64,000 nt of DNA from Chamaecyparis obtusa (lineage: Eukaryota; Streptophyta; Pinopsida; Cupressales; Cupressaceae). Below, in pieces: positions 45,466 through 56,207 of the stretch. The first letter of the stretch is position 1, and every line of letters begins with the position of its first letter. The position numbers and the translations under genes were made by a program. Location of the stretch: NCBI GenBank assembly GCA_027943335.1, contig BSBK01002076.1, positions 1,105,001-1,169,000 of the forward strand, in the 5' to 3' direction. The notes beneath the pieces were generated by a model. The model was not told where the DNA came from. It did no database searches and worked only from the letters and a program-made list of their open reading frames with translations.

Positions 45466-46755
45466 TTAAGTACTTAAAGAAGGGTCAGGTAAAGATTCAT
45501 CCTTACCATTAGTTACATTACCTTCCTGACTACTTTCAGTGCTGAATATACCTCCTTGATCTGTGCCTTTATCAAACTTTACTTCATCTTTATTGCTACA
45601 ACAACCTTTCTCTTTGTTTCCTACATTTTCATTCCTTCTTGCATTGTTCCTAGGGTTAGGGTTATGATGATAACCTCCATTGTTCATTCCACAAACTCTT
45701 GCTAAGTGTCCAAACTTGTTGCATATCTGACAAATGATTCCATTGTTTCCAAATCTCTATCCTTGCTAGTTAATCTGTGACCTACAATTTCTAGCAATAT
45801 GTCCTACTTTGTTGCATCTAAAACATACTACCACTTTTCTTTGATTCATTTCTTCAATAGATTTCTTATCTACATTGTTAGTATTCCCAATCATTCTATT
45901 CTAATTATTCAAAATTACTTTAGGTCTTCTACATTTGTTAGCTCTGTGTCCACAACTATGACAATTATAACAATGTCCATTAAGAGGTTTAAATTGCTTA
46001 CCTGTGCAATCTCTCTTCATGTGCCCAATAGTATTACAAGAAAAACATCTACCTTTGAATTCTCTTTGCATACCTTTAGATGATTCTTCCTATTTTGATT
46101 CTTCTTTCTTTGATTCTTCTTTCTCTCTAGGTGGTTCTTCTTTAGGTGGATCTTCCAATGTGTTCTCATCTAGCTTCATTTCCTCCACACTTTCAGATGT
46201 CTTTAGATTTGGCTTCTTACTTTCATGGCTTGTTCTAAACATACTAAATCCAAATCCAGTCCTATCAAAGAATGGTTCTTCAAAAGAAATTTGTTTTTCA
46301 GTCTTACCACTATTTGAATATAGTCTTTCAAGTTGTTGTTTAGATTGAGTTAATTCACCTTTCACAATTTTATTATACTTCTCAAGTTCCACATACTGCA
46401 CTTTTACTTTTTTAGATTCGGATGTTTCCTTTTCAAGTCTTGATCTCAGATCTTCATTCTCAATTTTCAATTTTTCATTATCAAATCTCAAATTTCCATC
46501 TTTCATACTAAGCTTCAGATTAAGTATCTTTAGCTCATGCTTAAGGATCTCATTTTGTTTTTCTAATTCATCACAATATTCAACAAGCATATCAGATTTC
46601 TTTTTAGATTTCAGATCTTCAATCTTACCTTTTAATTTGTCAATAGCATTCTTTGCATCTTCATATTTTCTTCTTAAGGAGTTTCTTTCATCAGTAAGCA
46701 TATCAATCTGTTTAAGAGCTTCTTCAAGATTCTTCTGAAGTTGATCGATATCCAT
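45466..46755 (-). pseudogene. Coiled-coil protein with four CCHC zinc knuckles, element B
   Basis: Gag-like nucleic-acid-binding protein. The first ATG is at 46755 (MDIDQLQKNLEEALKQ), 58 bp past the PBS. Residues 1 to about 150 are a long charged heptad-like coiled coil, then an acidic Glu/Lys-rich linker. Four knuckles of CX2CX4HX4C spacing follow: CFSCNTIGHMKRDC, CYNCHSCGHRANKC, CFRCNKVGHIARNC and CQICNKFGHLARVC (about 46040-45690). All are in one frame, interrupted by TAG codons after EESK, within NN*NR and twice near INxQGx. There is no capsid motif of the copia or gypsy kind. Same architecture in C (54082-54971) and D (56208-57191). Confidence 0.85.
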
Positions 46756-46812
46756 AGAGATCTTACTCAAGCTGCTAAGCTTTCCTTGAATGTTCCTTCT
46801 TCGAGTAACTGT

Positions 46813-46824
46813 GCTCTAATACCA
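46813..46824 (-). promoter_or_regulatory. Primer binding site of B
   Basis: Minus strand TGGTATTAGAGC, two bases inside the 5' LTR end; one C to T change from the initiator-Met tRNA site TGGTATCAGAGC seen in D and E. Confidence 0.85.
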
Positions 46825-46826
46825 AT

Positions 46827-47832
46827 TGTTAGAAATAGGAAATACTGAGAGGGGGGTGGTGAATCAGTATTTCACAAACTTTTTCTTTTGCCCACTTATG
46901 GATATAATAGATTACTTTAGTGCATACAAAGATTAACACACATAGCAGTAAATAGAAAGAACTCATAACACATGATATGTTCTCGAGGAAACCCTGGCCA
47001 AGGGAAAACCCCGGTGGGGATGGTACCCACAAAGATCACTAATCAAAAGTATCTTGTTAGGGATATTGGACCCTGTTAAGAGTCAATTTACAATATATAG
47101 TAGATCTATCCTGGTTAAAGGACTTTAGGCCTTGTTAGAAGCCTTAACTCTGTTAGGAGTTAGATTACAAAACCTGATCACCAGCTGAGCTCACTGCCCA
47201 AACAGGTAATACAAAATGTTTCTAACTATAGTATGGTACTTTTTACAACTTCACATCAATAGTCTTTGCTGCTATCACAATATACAACTATCGCAAGTTA
47301 TCCTTTTCTTTCTTTTTACAAATCACACACTTTTTCATTACATTTCAAGTATGCCTAATATATGAGTTATTAGAGCTAATAAATTTATATGGTCGGCTTC
47401 CAAAATCTTTATCCAAGATTAAACATCTAGGATGTCATCCCTTCATAATGTTAAGTCATTATTTTGACAAGAAAAAATAATCCCTTAACTCTTTTGCTAA
47501 TACTGTCTCCAAAACTATTCTGTCTGCAAAAACTATCTTCGGTAAAGTTTGAATAACTTCGTTCATACTACTCCAAACTTTATGCACACTAAGATGGGGT
47601 ATCCTCATACTTTGTAGAAGCTTTAGTTAACTATGTAAACAAAAATATTGCTCCAGTGGACGTCGCCAACTAAATCTTCATCGGGTGCTCTGTCAGGATC
47701 ACTGTATCCATACTTAGACAATTTCTTCCTTCAACTTGCCATACCTGCATTCCAGATTCTGCGCTCTCAATAGAGATCATATGTTTCCATAATGACAACA
47801 TCTATGTATCCAAATTAGCCAAATTTCCAATA
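46827..47832 (-). repeat. 5' LTR of element B
   Basis: Matches 40657-41659. The outer forward end reads TTTCCAATA instead of GCCAACA, so the terminal CA has become TA. Minus-strand TATAAATT at 47382-47389. The target duplication GAAAC follows at 47833. Confidence 0.92.
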
Positions 47833-47837
47833 GAAAC

Positions 47838-49115
47838 AAGATGAAACATATGTCAAGGATTTTTATCTGGTTGGATATACTGAAGAGGACATGTAGGATG
47901 CTCCTGAAAAATTAGTAAAAACTGAGACAAATGAAGTCTTAATTGAAGATATTACAAATGGAGATCTTGATGATGATGCAATGGAAGATGAAGACATCAC
48001 TATAGCTACAAGTAATACCAAAGAAGATCAACCTATTGAGGCAGAAGGAGTAGACATGCCAGGTAATTTTAAAATATTAGTACAAGAAATTGACATTGCT
48101 ACACAAGGACAACCCGAGGATAAAACACCCAAGCAGTAGAAGGTCACAACCAAGGGATAGGGTGTAGAAGAGAAAAAAGACACAAATGAGCCTGAGACAT
48201 AAAAAAATGTGGATACATCTACAACAAACACCAAGCAACAAGCCCAAGAATCTGAAACTAAGATAACAGTCAAAGGGAAGGAGAAGGAAGCCAGCGTGTC
48301 TATTGAGAAAGAAAAGTCAAATCTGGAGACCAAATTTCTAGTACCATATAGGAAATCTCCCACACCAAAGAAGAAGAAAAAGGACAAAACATGGTAAGCA
48401 TCCAGTCACATTAGATGAAATCATAAAAATCCCTACATGTAACTGGGGGACTTTAGACCCAGAAGCATTAAGAAGGTATGGATAATTGTGCACAAGAAAG
48501 GTTGCATAGAAAAAAATAATACAAGAAAGTAAACATAAATAGGTCTTAGAAGATGTTAGGGAAATTTTGATGCAAGTAGTCCCTGATATCAATGTTGACA
48601 AGGAAAATCCCATCATTGATCAACTTGCTACTCTAACTAGACACATAAATGCTCTAGATATATATGCATAGAAAATAATTGAGGAAAGATAAGAGGCCAA
48701 AATATAGATAAAGTTAGCAAAATGAATCAGCTAGGAAGTGGTAGTAAAGAAAATAAATTTATTCTGAGGTAATACCTCAACTTGATGCTATTATTCAACA
48801 AGTTATTATAATTTTGCACAAACTATGCACTATAGACCACTTCACTATTGAGCTTAGTGAAAGGATACACAAATGAGATGAAGATATCAAGGTTAGTGGA
48901 AATAATATTTTAATCAAGCCAAATAAATTTTATGAGCATTATGCTTAAGTTCAAGAAATCCAACGGTAAAGATTAGAGCTCAAGAAAGAACAAGATAAAA
49001 TCAGAGATTAAGTAACCAAGCTACATGCAGAGTTACTTCCACACCTTAAGGTGATACAATGACATGTGAATAAGGAAAAAGATAGTTACCTATTGGAAAA
49101 TGCAATTGAAATAAT
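47838..49115 (+). pseudogene. ORF1 of element A, 3' part
   Basis: Continues the A ORF1 in frame from the B insertion (QDETYVKDFYLVGYTEEDM, then TAG). A long acidic and Glu/Lys/Thr-rich linker follows (to about 48395), then a helical part (DEIIKIPTCNWGTLDPEALRR, DVREILMQVVPDINVDKENP, 48415-48610). Multiple TAG codons and frame changes break the C-terminus. Corresponds in position to the coiled-coil ends of ORF1 in B and C. Confidence 0.6.
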
Positions 49116-49158
49116 TGTTGTATTGTCATTGATGTCAAACCTTAACTGGTAAGACAGT

Positions 49159-50296
49159 TGTTAGGAATGGGAACAGTGAGAGGGGGGGGGGTGGGTTGAA
49201 TCAATGTTCACTGTATTTTAACTTTTCACTTTAATCTGAATACTGAATTATAAATTCTTAAGTATTGAATTAAACATTCACATAAACATGAAACATGAAA
49301 TCAACACATGACACCAATATGGTTACGGGGAAACCCAAATAGGTAAAAACCCCGATGGGACTTGATACCCACTAATAATCTACACTAGTGTTTTGTGATC
49401 CTTGTTAGAAGATCCTTTACCATGTTAGGAGTAGCTTTACAATGATTTTAGTATAGTAGACCTTGTTAAGGGTCGGACCCTGTTAGGAGTCTTTTATAAT
49501 GATCCCTATTAGGGGAGTGGACTCACTATCCTAGAGCTCATTGCTCAAATGATGAAGGCTACAACCTTCTAAATCAGATACACACTATATTTGTAGGTGA
49601 ACTGTCACTGTGACACTGCTTGTTAGATTAGTTCCTTCGGTGTGCTGATGCTTTGACCTCTTGAAAAGCTCTAATACATCTTATGCTCACTTTGCATACC
49701 TTTTCTCTACTTTACATAACTCTATTACCACTTCCATGCCAATTAAAATGGGTGCACCTTATATTTATGCGCTCATACCAAATATACCCTATAACTAATT
49801 ACAAATAATATACCCTATAACTAATTACAAATAATGCTTCCAAATGAATTGGCTTAAGCATGCTTACAATTATAAATGTACATATGTGAAAAACCTAAAT
49901 ACAATGGGTGCATAGCCTCTACAACATTAATTTACAATCACAATCCAAAATAGTCACTATCAGCTCCATGCTCTATTTACCACTGGCACACACTGGCTAT
50001 GCATCTTCAATTGACTGTAACTTCCACATATTTGCATATCTATTTATGCACTCATAGACTAAGCATAAGTATAGTCTAACAACCTGAAATTATAGGTTTC
50101 ATACCTTAATTCATCTGTACACACGTGCGCTCATGCTCTGAGTCTCTGGTGTTTTGTATGTTGTCTAGTCTTCAACACTTAACTGAATTCTGATCTTTAC
50201 ACTTAGTGCACTGACTCCAAACCGCTATATGAATTTGTTGCCATAATGAAAACACTATAACTAGTCATATATCTTAGTATAGACAACTTTCCAACA
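49159..50296 (-). repeat. 3' LTR of element C
   Basis: Forward limits TGTTAGGAATGGG and CTTTCCAACA; 1,138 bp. Has the G-run at 49182-49193, the CCCCGATGGGAC block near 49350, and five TGTTAGGAG-type motifs on the plus strand at 49400-49520. Minus-strand AAATATAAGG near 49757-49766 could be its TATA box. Same motif order as B and Copia-1 but different sequence between motifs. Confidence 0.85.
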
Positions 50297-50308
50297 ATCT
50301 CCCCCTTT
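50297..50308 (-). promoter_or_regulatory. Polypurine tract of C
   Basis: Minus strand AAAGGGGGAGAT directly before the LTR start TGTTGGAAAG. A second AAAGGGGGAG copy is at 50447-50456, near the ORF1 stop. Confidence 0.85.
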
Positions 50309-50577
50309 GTCATTGATGGCAACAAAGGAATATGGCCAAGTTTCTAACTGTCCCTTTACACAAAACATTTTGTCTTCTATACATCTTTATACATAAACTT
50401 ATATGTCCCTATACATCTTATATACTTCCATATTCTATAAAACTCCCCCTTTGACATTAATGACAAAGGTGCATCAAAAAATTTATCTATATACACTTAC
50501 TAAGGAAAAAGATCTAGATATGCAATCTTGTGTTTCTGGATCTCCTTCTTCCAAAAGGTTATCAGAGAATTGACTAT

Positions 50578-53500
50578 CTATAGATGGGCACATAATGCAT
50601 ATTGTAACTTCTCCATCTTCTCCAATTCTATGCTAAGACCTTGATCATAGCTTTTCATAGTCGCATCAATCTCCTTTATGTTCTGACTGTGAATGTCTAA
50701 GGAAGGCGCAAGAGCATTCCTTAATTGGGTATGTCTAGACCTTATCTTCTCCATTTCTTTTTCTACCTTCTCAATTATGTCTAGCTGACCTTGATAGACA
50801 TTTCTACATATGTTTACATTAGTAGAAGTATCTAGCACTAAATTCTTCACCTTCTCAATCATTTCCTCTGCATCTTTGATCTTCTTAAGATGGGCATTAG
50901 TGAACTTACCTGATCCATGGATTCTACAATGACTTTCTTTCCTTGATCTGCAAATTCCTTCAATGGTGCTTGACCAAACTTAAGAGAGGTCAATTCTAGT
51001 GCAAAGTTACTCATTAGTTCATTGAGTCTCTTCTTTAAGTACTTTTCCTCTGCCATTATGGTCACAGATTCTTCTAGGCTTGAAAAATTTACTTTGAACT
51101 CAGAGATGATTGCTCACATCATCAACTGAATGTACATTTACTACTTTCTTGTCTTATAGCAACAAAATATTCAAAATATTTACTGCTTCTACTAGGAGAG
51201 GATTTATCATTACTTGCTTCTCCTTGGCCTTCTGCATAGCTAGGATGCTGAACTTAATCAGGTCTTCTTCCTTCGAGGAGTCCAAATTGCTAGTGTCAGG
51301 TGTGAGACTTGACAACAATGTTGATGAGGGAGTGATGGGAGTGCTATCCATCACCTCTTGCTTCACATTGACCAAATCAATAGAAGATTCATCTTTTTTT
51401 TCTACCTCTACTCCTTTCTTTTTTTCATCAGATATATCTTCTATGATTACTTCTTCTTGCTGAGTTTGAGGGATATTGCTGCATAGGATTTCTACTTCCT
51501 CAGTGTTGACAAATGCTTGTTCTAACTTGTCTAACTCCTTGTCAGTGGCCACCATGGCTATTTCCACATTGTCTATGATAATTGTGTTGTCTTTGGGTGA
51601 TTCATTCATGGGCATAGACTGAGCTACTTCTGTTTGAGTTTCTAGTTAGGGTGATGAGTCCTGAGGACCTGTCATTGGTACATTAGTGGGCTCTGCCACT
51701 TTATCTTCCCTGTTGGGTGCATGAGTGATGGGCACTATCAGTGGTTTGATCTGTTGTTCTAACAACACCTTCCCAAATGCTTTTTCTATTTCCTTCGTAA
51801 TCAACTCATAATATTTGTTCATGATATGAAGAGTTCTCATTTTTGTTCTAAGGTGTGGCTTCACCAAATTCAATATTAGCTCCACTTCTTCTTTAGAACA
51901 TATAGGCATAGTATCTTCTAATACTTTTTCTCTTATTCTTTGATATTCCTCATTAGCTTGTCTCTTTAGATTTTCCAAAATATCCCATACTTTATCTGGA
52001 ATTTATGTTTTTAGCTAAAGGACTATTTTCTTCAACTTGATCATGTGTTTGACAATCATATTATGAATCTCTGATTTGTCAATCTCACTGTAAGATTCAT
52101 AGAAATTTTCTACTTGATCAATTCTTCCCTCATCAACAATTCTTGTATTTAGAACCTTGAGGCTAGGTCTAAATCCTACCTAAGGAGGTGCTTGAGTGTT
52201 TTTCTTGCTCCTTAATGCTTGCGAGGATGGATGACTAGTGCTAGCTTCTTTCTTCCTTTCAAACAAAGGCTTATACTCCAGAGGAGTATCTTTGGGCGTA
52301 GGAGTACTATCTTCTTTATCCTTCTGAATCTCATTTTTCTAAATTTTTATCTTTTTCTCCTTGGGATCTTCTTGTTCTTCTACTATGCTCTTCAATTCTA
52401 TGGAAATATTCTCATCCATTTCTTTATCCAGGTCTACTTGTGATACACCATGAATTCTTAGGATCTTTGATGCGACCTTTGCAACTTTTCTTTTTGTTGC
52501 AGCACTGTTCAACTTAGCATCAAATTCTCTAGTCTTTTCTTCATAGGTTCCCCACCTAGGTTCATTGTCATCCTTAGGGGCTGATAGCAATACCTATGCA
52601 TAAGCTTCAAGAACTTGTTCTTCAACCTCATACCCAAGTGGATGAATTCACTTAGTTCTAGGTTCCACAGCTTCCATACATGTAGTATCAATCTCCACCA
52701 TGAAGCATATTGTATCTTTATACTTCTCCACAATACTCTAAGGAATTATGTACCTCATCTGCATCCTTTCTCTAAAGGTCTTCAATTCCAAAGTAATGAA
52801 ATCTCTATGTGTACTTTATGTGGATGCCTTGTATGATATCTGAGGCATGGTAGGAATGGACTTGTCTAGATACAAGTCTGACACTTTACCAACTATATGA
52901 AGGTACATATAGATGATTAGGGACCCAAAAATGAATACCTTAGTTTTGTCATGTTTGATAGCTTTGATATTGTCTATCAACTATGTATACAAGATCTTAC
53001 ACAAGTTGAACTCTCCATCTTCTTGCACAAGATGGATGGCTGCTAGAATAGTGCCCGCAGACACACTATTCATCCTGCTAGTATGATGACATCTATAACC
53101 CAATATCATTGATATCAACTTGATGTCTGATTGCTCTATAGGCTCAATGGTCATGTCACGCTTATCACTTCTAGATTTACACACTTGCTCCACCATTTTC
53201 CTGACATCCTTACCCATAGGAAGGATGGCCCTTGTCTTAGAAAGGTCTGTCATCTCATGAATTAGGTCTCTTGTTATTCTTACTAGTGCATCTCCAATCC
53301 AAAACAAGTCATCATGGATTGTGCTCAACAATATCTTTATCCATTCTTCCTCATAGAATTCATATGCTGTGTCATATTCAACAATGGGGTGATTATTCCT
53401 TTTAGTGTATTCATCCATGAACATTTTATCTAGTTTTAACATTGTGTCCATGTGTGCCCTTAACCTATCTAGTCCAATAGGTTCCTTCTTACAATAAATG

Positions 53501-53646
53501 TAAGCCCTTATGTCTTCTACATGCATGACGCCCATCGACGTGTGGGAAAATGCTCCCTCTAAATCATCTAGGGTTGATTTAAATGGGTTCCTCTTGAAAA
53601 CATACCACTTATTTTTAGCAACATCAAAAACAATGGGAGTGGCCAT
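50578..53646 (-). pseudogene. ORF1 of element C, about 1,020 codons
   Basis: Homologue of ORF1 in B. ATG at 53646 (MATPIVFDVAKNKWYVFKRN). It shares HVEDIRAYIYCKKEP, EEWIKILLSTIHDDLFW, DLIHEMTDLSKTRAILP, then TICFMVEIDTT and AVEPRTKxIHPLGYEVEEQ (about 52700-52610). An acidic linker with Lys/Glu repeats lies at 51600-51250, and a helical C-terminus ends LQYALCAHL. The main frame returns at the end; between about 51150 and 50900 the coding sense is in the next frame, so two compensating shifts flank that part. Several stops are TAG. Function unknown. Confidence 0.78.
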
Positions 53647-54081
53647 GACTTACTTGATATTCACTTTCCAAATGATCTCTAAGATGTTCTGATGGCTTCC
53701 AAAATGGTGCAACAAACTAGGGTTTCCTGCAACTGATCAAATGCACTGCAATTATTGAGAAATCAATCTCCAAATCTTCACAAGAACTTCCAAGGCTCAA
53801 TATGCTCTCCAATCACTCTGAATATGAATGCAATGAGTGAAATAACAACTTTTTGTTTACTTAAAGTAAGAATTCTACCATTAATGTAACTCACGTAAAT
53901 CAGTCTGTCACTTCAAATTTTCAAACTTGAGTTCCGCTAACTATCAACATGTGCGCTCTTGCACAAAGCTTGCTATACACTCCAATAGCTTAAGTCCAAA
54001 GGTGCATACTCTGAGCATGAGTATACCAGCCACGTAGGGGTCTAGAGCTAAATTAGCTCCTCCTATGACCTTGAGGTCCAT
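53647..54081 (-). other. Spacer of C between zinc-knuckle ORF and ORF1
   Basis: Noncoding. The minus strand has GAAACCCTAG (53716-53725), telo-box-like, 70 bp before the ORF1 ATG, and AATATCAAGTAAGTC just before it. Comparable to the spacers of B and A. Confidence 0.45.
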
Positions 54082-54971
54082 TTATGCAGATGTAGAGGGT
54101 GCATCCACTTGGGATGCATCTAATACATTCTCAATAGCATTGTCCTTCTTTCCTTCTGACCAAATCAAGCTCACATCCTTTGAGGCTTTTAAAAACTTGA
54201 CTTCTTCAGGATCTAAAACTAATTCTTTAGTCCTTTTAGGGCTTTCCTGATCTTGCATCCTTGATCTACAAGACTTTGAGATGTGTCCAGCCTTGTTACA
54301 GGTGTAACAAATCATTGGAGGTCTATTATTCATTGGCACATTGACATGAGTCACCATTCTACATGTTCTAGCTAAGTGACCATTATTGTTACATATCTGA
54401 CATGTAACATTCTGAGAACTTCTTGTGTTGGTCTGATTCTGATTTCTTTGATCATGTTGAATCATGTTCTTCTTACTAGTCTTGCAATTTATTGCTCTAT
54501 GACCAAATCTATTACATGTATAACAGTAACCATTGAAAGGTTTTACCACTGTATAGTTCCTTGGAATATGTCCATGCTTGTTACATGAAAAACAAGTGCA
54601 TTCTATAGGCTTGCATTCATTCTTAGGAGGATCATTATTGTCTTCGGTTTGATCGTCAATCTTCTCAGTATCAGTAGAGTCCTTTTGTGAATCCTTTCTT
54701 GCTCGCATACTATCAATCTGATTCTGTGCTTCATTGTATCCAATATAGCTAGTGTCTCCTTTGATTCTTCTTGTATACAACTGTGATTCTATCAATTCAG
54801 CACTGGTGTGTAATTTGTTAATATGATCCTTTGACTTCTTTAATTCAGATTTCAAGCTCTCTTTGATATTCTTTAGCTCCAAGATTTATAAGTTAGCTTC
54901 CCTTAGTTCTTCATTCAGTTGAAGGTTCTCTTTGACTTGTTTATTGTAGACATCTTGATTGTTCATCAGTT
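54082..54971 (-). pseudogene. Zinc-knuckle coiled-coil protein of element C, 3' part
   Basis: Gag-like protein as in B. Open from the D insertion point (NNQDVYNKQVKENLQLNEEL), with one TAA near 54889. A coiled-coil part is followed by four knuckles: CFSCNKHGHIPRNY (last Cys replaced by Tyr), CYTCNRFGHRAINC, CQICNNNGHLARTC and CYTCNKAGHISKSC (54600-54260). The tail of about 65 residues ends DAPSTSA with TAA at 54082. The N-terminus is displaced beyond 64000 by D and E. Confidence 0.82.
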
Positions 54972-55025
54972 TGTTGGCATTAAGTATGATTGTTATTAGT
55001 GACAACACTTATTCAGACTCTGAGT

Positions 55026-55168
55026 GTTTATCGAGCAGAATAATGTTTACCGAGCAGAACAATGTTTACCGAGTAGAACAATGTTTACCGAGCAGAACAA
55101 TGTTTACTGAGTAGAATAGTGCTTATCGAGCAGAACAATGCTTACCGAGCATAACAGTGCTTACCAAG
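55026..55168 (+). repeat. 19-bp tandem array in U3 of D
   Basis: About seven and a half copies of GTTTACCGAGCAGAACAAT with one to four changes each. Further isolated CCGAGT motifs continue to about 55420, roughly every 15 to 40 bp. Confidence 0.9.
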
Positions 55169-55495
55169 TTATCTTCACTGAGTGATGAGATGAGCATTGT
55201 TTTCTGAGTGCCAACACAGTAAATAGGGAATTCAGTCTCTACTGAGTGACACTATATCTACTGAGTCTCCAATATATACCGAGTTCGAAACTACAACCGA
55301 GTGGTTAGTATGGACCGGGCCTCCACTTCTACCGAGTGCATGATGATGCCGAGTAACGTAGTGGATGCCGAGTATCAAAAAGTCACCGAGGTAGTTTGCA
55401 GTAACCGAGTCATTATATTTGGGCCGACTCAGTAATACTTGTGTTTTCTTGTTTAGAGCTGACTTTGCTATTATTTTGTAATTATTTTGGATTGA

Positions 55496-55503
55496 TATAT
55501 AAA
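55496..55503 (+). promoter_or_regulatory. TATA box of D LTR
   Basis: TATATAAA followed by CAATG, 525 bp into the LTR and downstream of the CCGAGT-rich U3. Confidence 0.65.
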
Positions 55504-56145
55504 CAATGTTTTGTATCATATCCAAAGTGAAAAAAATAGAGAAGTGAAAAAGAGGAGAAAGGCAGAAATAAGAGAATTACAAAGGGATACAATAGTATAA
55601 GAAGCAGCAGAGACATATCTATCATAGAAGGTGATCAGTACATCAGAGAATCTCAATCAGCAAGCATAGTTGCAAGTAAGAGATCTACTATTTCATCCTA
55701 ATAGGTGAATCAGCCCCAAATCCTTTAACCAGGTAGACTTAACAGTCTTTGCAAAATCTCTTAACCAAGTGCATACTTCTTTGTAGGTTTGTAAATCCTC
55801 TAACAAGGTGGATCTAGCAGTCCTTATTGCTCCTAACAGGGCAGATCATCAGAAGTGATCATTGTAAGCCTTAACTGGAAAACTTTATATTGTAGTATTG
55901 AAGTTTAGTGGGTTTCATCCCCACCCCAATTTTACTTTCTATTTGGAAGGTTTCTGGGTCACCAAATCTCTATGTTCAAAGTGTTATGAATGTTTTATTC
56001 TTTCTATTACTCATGCATACAGTTAGCTTATCAATCTAATGTCATTGAGATAATGGTTGAGATCTAAAATTTGTAAAAATTTTGAAGTTACTGATTCGCC
56101 CCTCCCCTCTCAGTAACCTACCTAGTCTTGAATATTTCCAACAAT

Positions 56146-56157
56146 TGGTATCAGAGC
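56146..56157 (+). promoter_or_regulatory. Primer binding site of D
   Basis: TGGTATCAGAGC, complementary to the 3' end of initiator-Met tRNA, two bases after the LTR end. Confidence 0.92.
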
Positions 56158-56207
56158 TCCGTGGTTCTCAGAATAAAGTCTGATAGCTTGAGAAAAGATT
56201 CAGGACA

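Larger units (their letters stand above)
40657..47832 (-). mobile_element. Element B: complete pol-less LTR element
   Basis: Two LTRs (40657-41659 and 46827-47832) flanked by perfect duplications GAAAC (40652-40656 and 47833-47837). On the minus strand: 5' LTR, PBS, zinc-knuckle ORF, spacer, ORF1 and PPT, then the 3' LTR. No protease, RT or integrase motif exists in the 5.2-kb interior, and the two ORFs account for most of it. It is inserted in ORF1 of A, a related element in opposite orientation. Confidence 0.93.
37936..49158 (+). mobile_element. Element A: pol-less LTR-type element, interrupted by B and C
   Basis: Recognised by its ORF1 (38473-40656 continued at 47838-about 49115), homologous to ORF1 of B and C. 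Element B splits it with duplication GAAAC, and C cuts it at 49158. Near its end TGTTGTATTGTCATTGATG (49116 onward) could be the first bases of its 3' LTR, of which only 43 bp remain before C. I find no PBS, 5' LTR or zinc-knuckle ORF before ORF1, so the left part is missing or rearranged against J; the left limit is approximate. Confidence 0.6.
49159..54971 (-). mobile_element. Element C: pol-less LTR element, cut by D, 5' part beyond window
   Basis: On the minus strand the visible parts are the zinc-knuckle ORF (54971-54082), spacer, ORF1 (53646-50578), PPT and 3' LTR (50296-49159). It inserted in A; the left duplication would be ACAGT (49154-49158). Its 5' LTR must lie right of 64000 because D is inserted in its zinc-knuckle ORF and E in D. 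Confidence 0.85.
54972..56143 (+). repeat. 5' LTR of element D
   Basis: TGTTGGCATTAAG ... TATTTCCAACA, followed two bases later by the PBS. The U3 holds a 19-bp tandem array and many ACCGAGT motifs. TATATAAA is at 55496-55503. The R-U5 part has the CTCCTAACAGGG-type motifs (55700-55870), TTTCATCCCCACCCC near 55915, and CGCCCCTCCCCTCTCAG before the end. Confidence 0.85.

Noticed and set aside
50900..50960. Splice donor CAG|GTAAGTT in ORF1 of C as proof of an intron
   Set aside because: No plausible acceptor at sufficient distance; a pair of compensating frame changes explains the local frame better.
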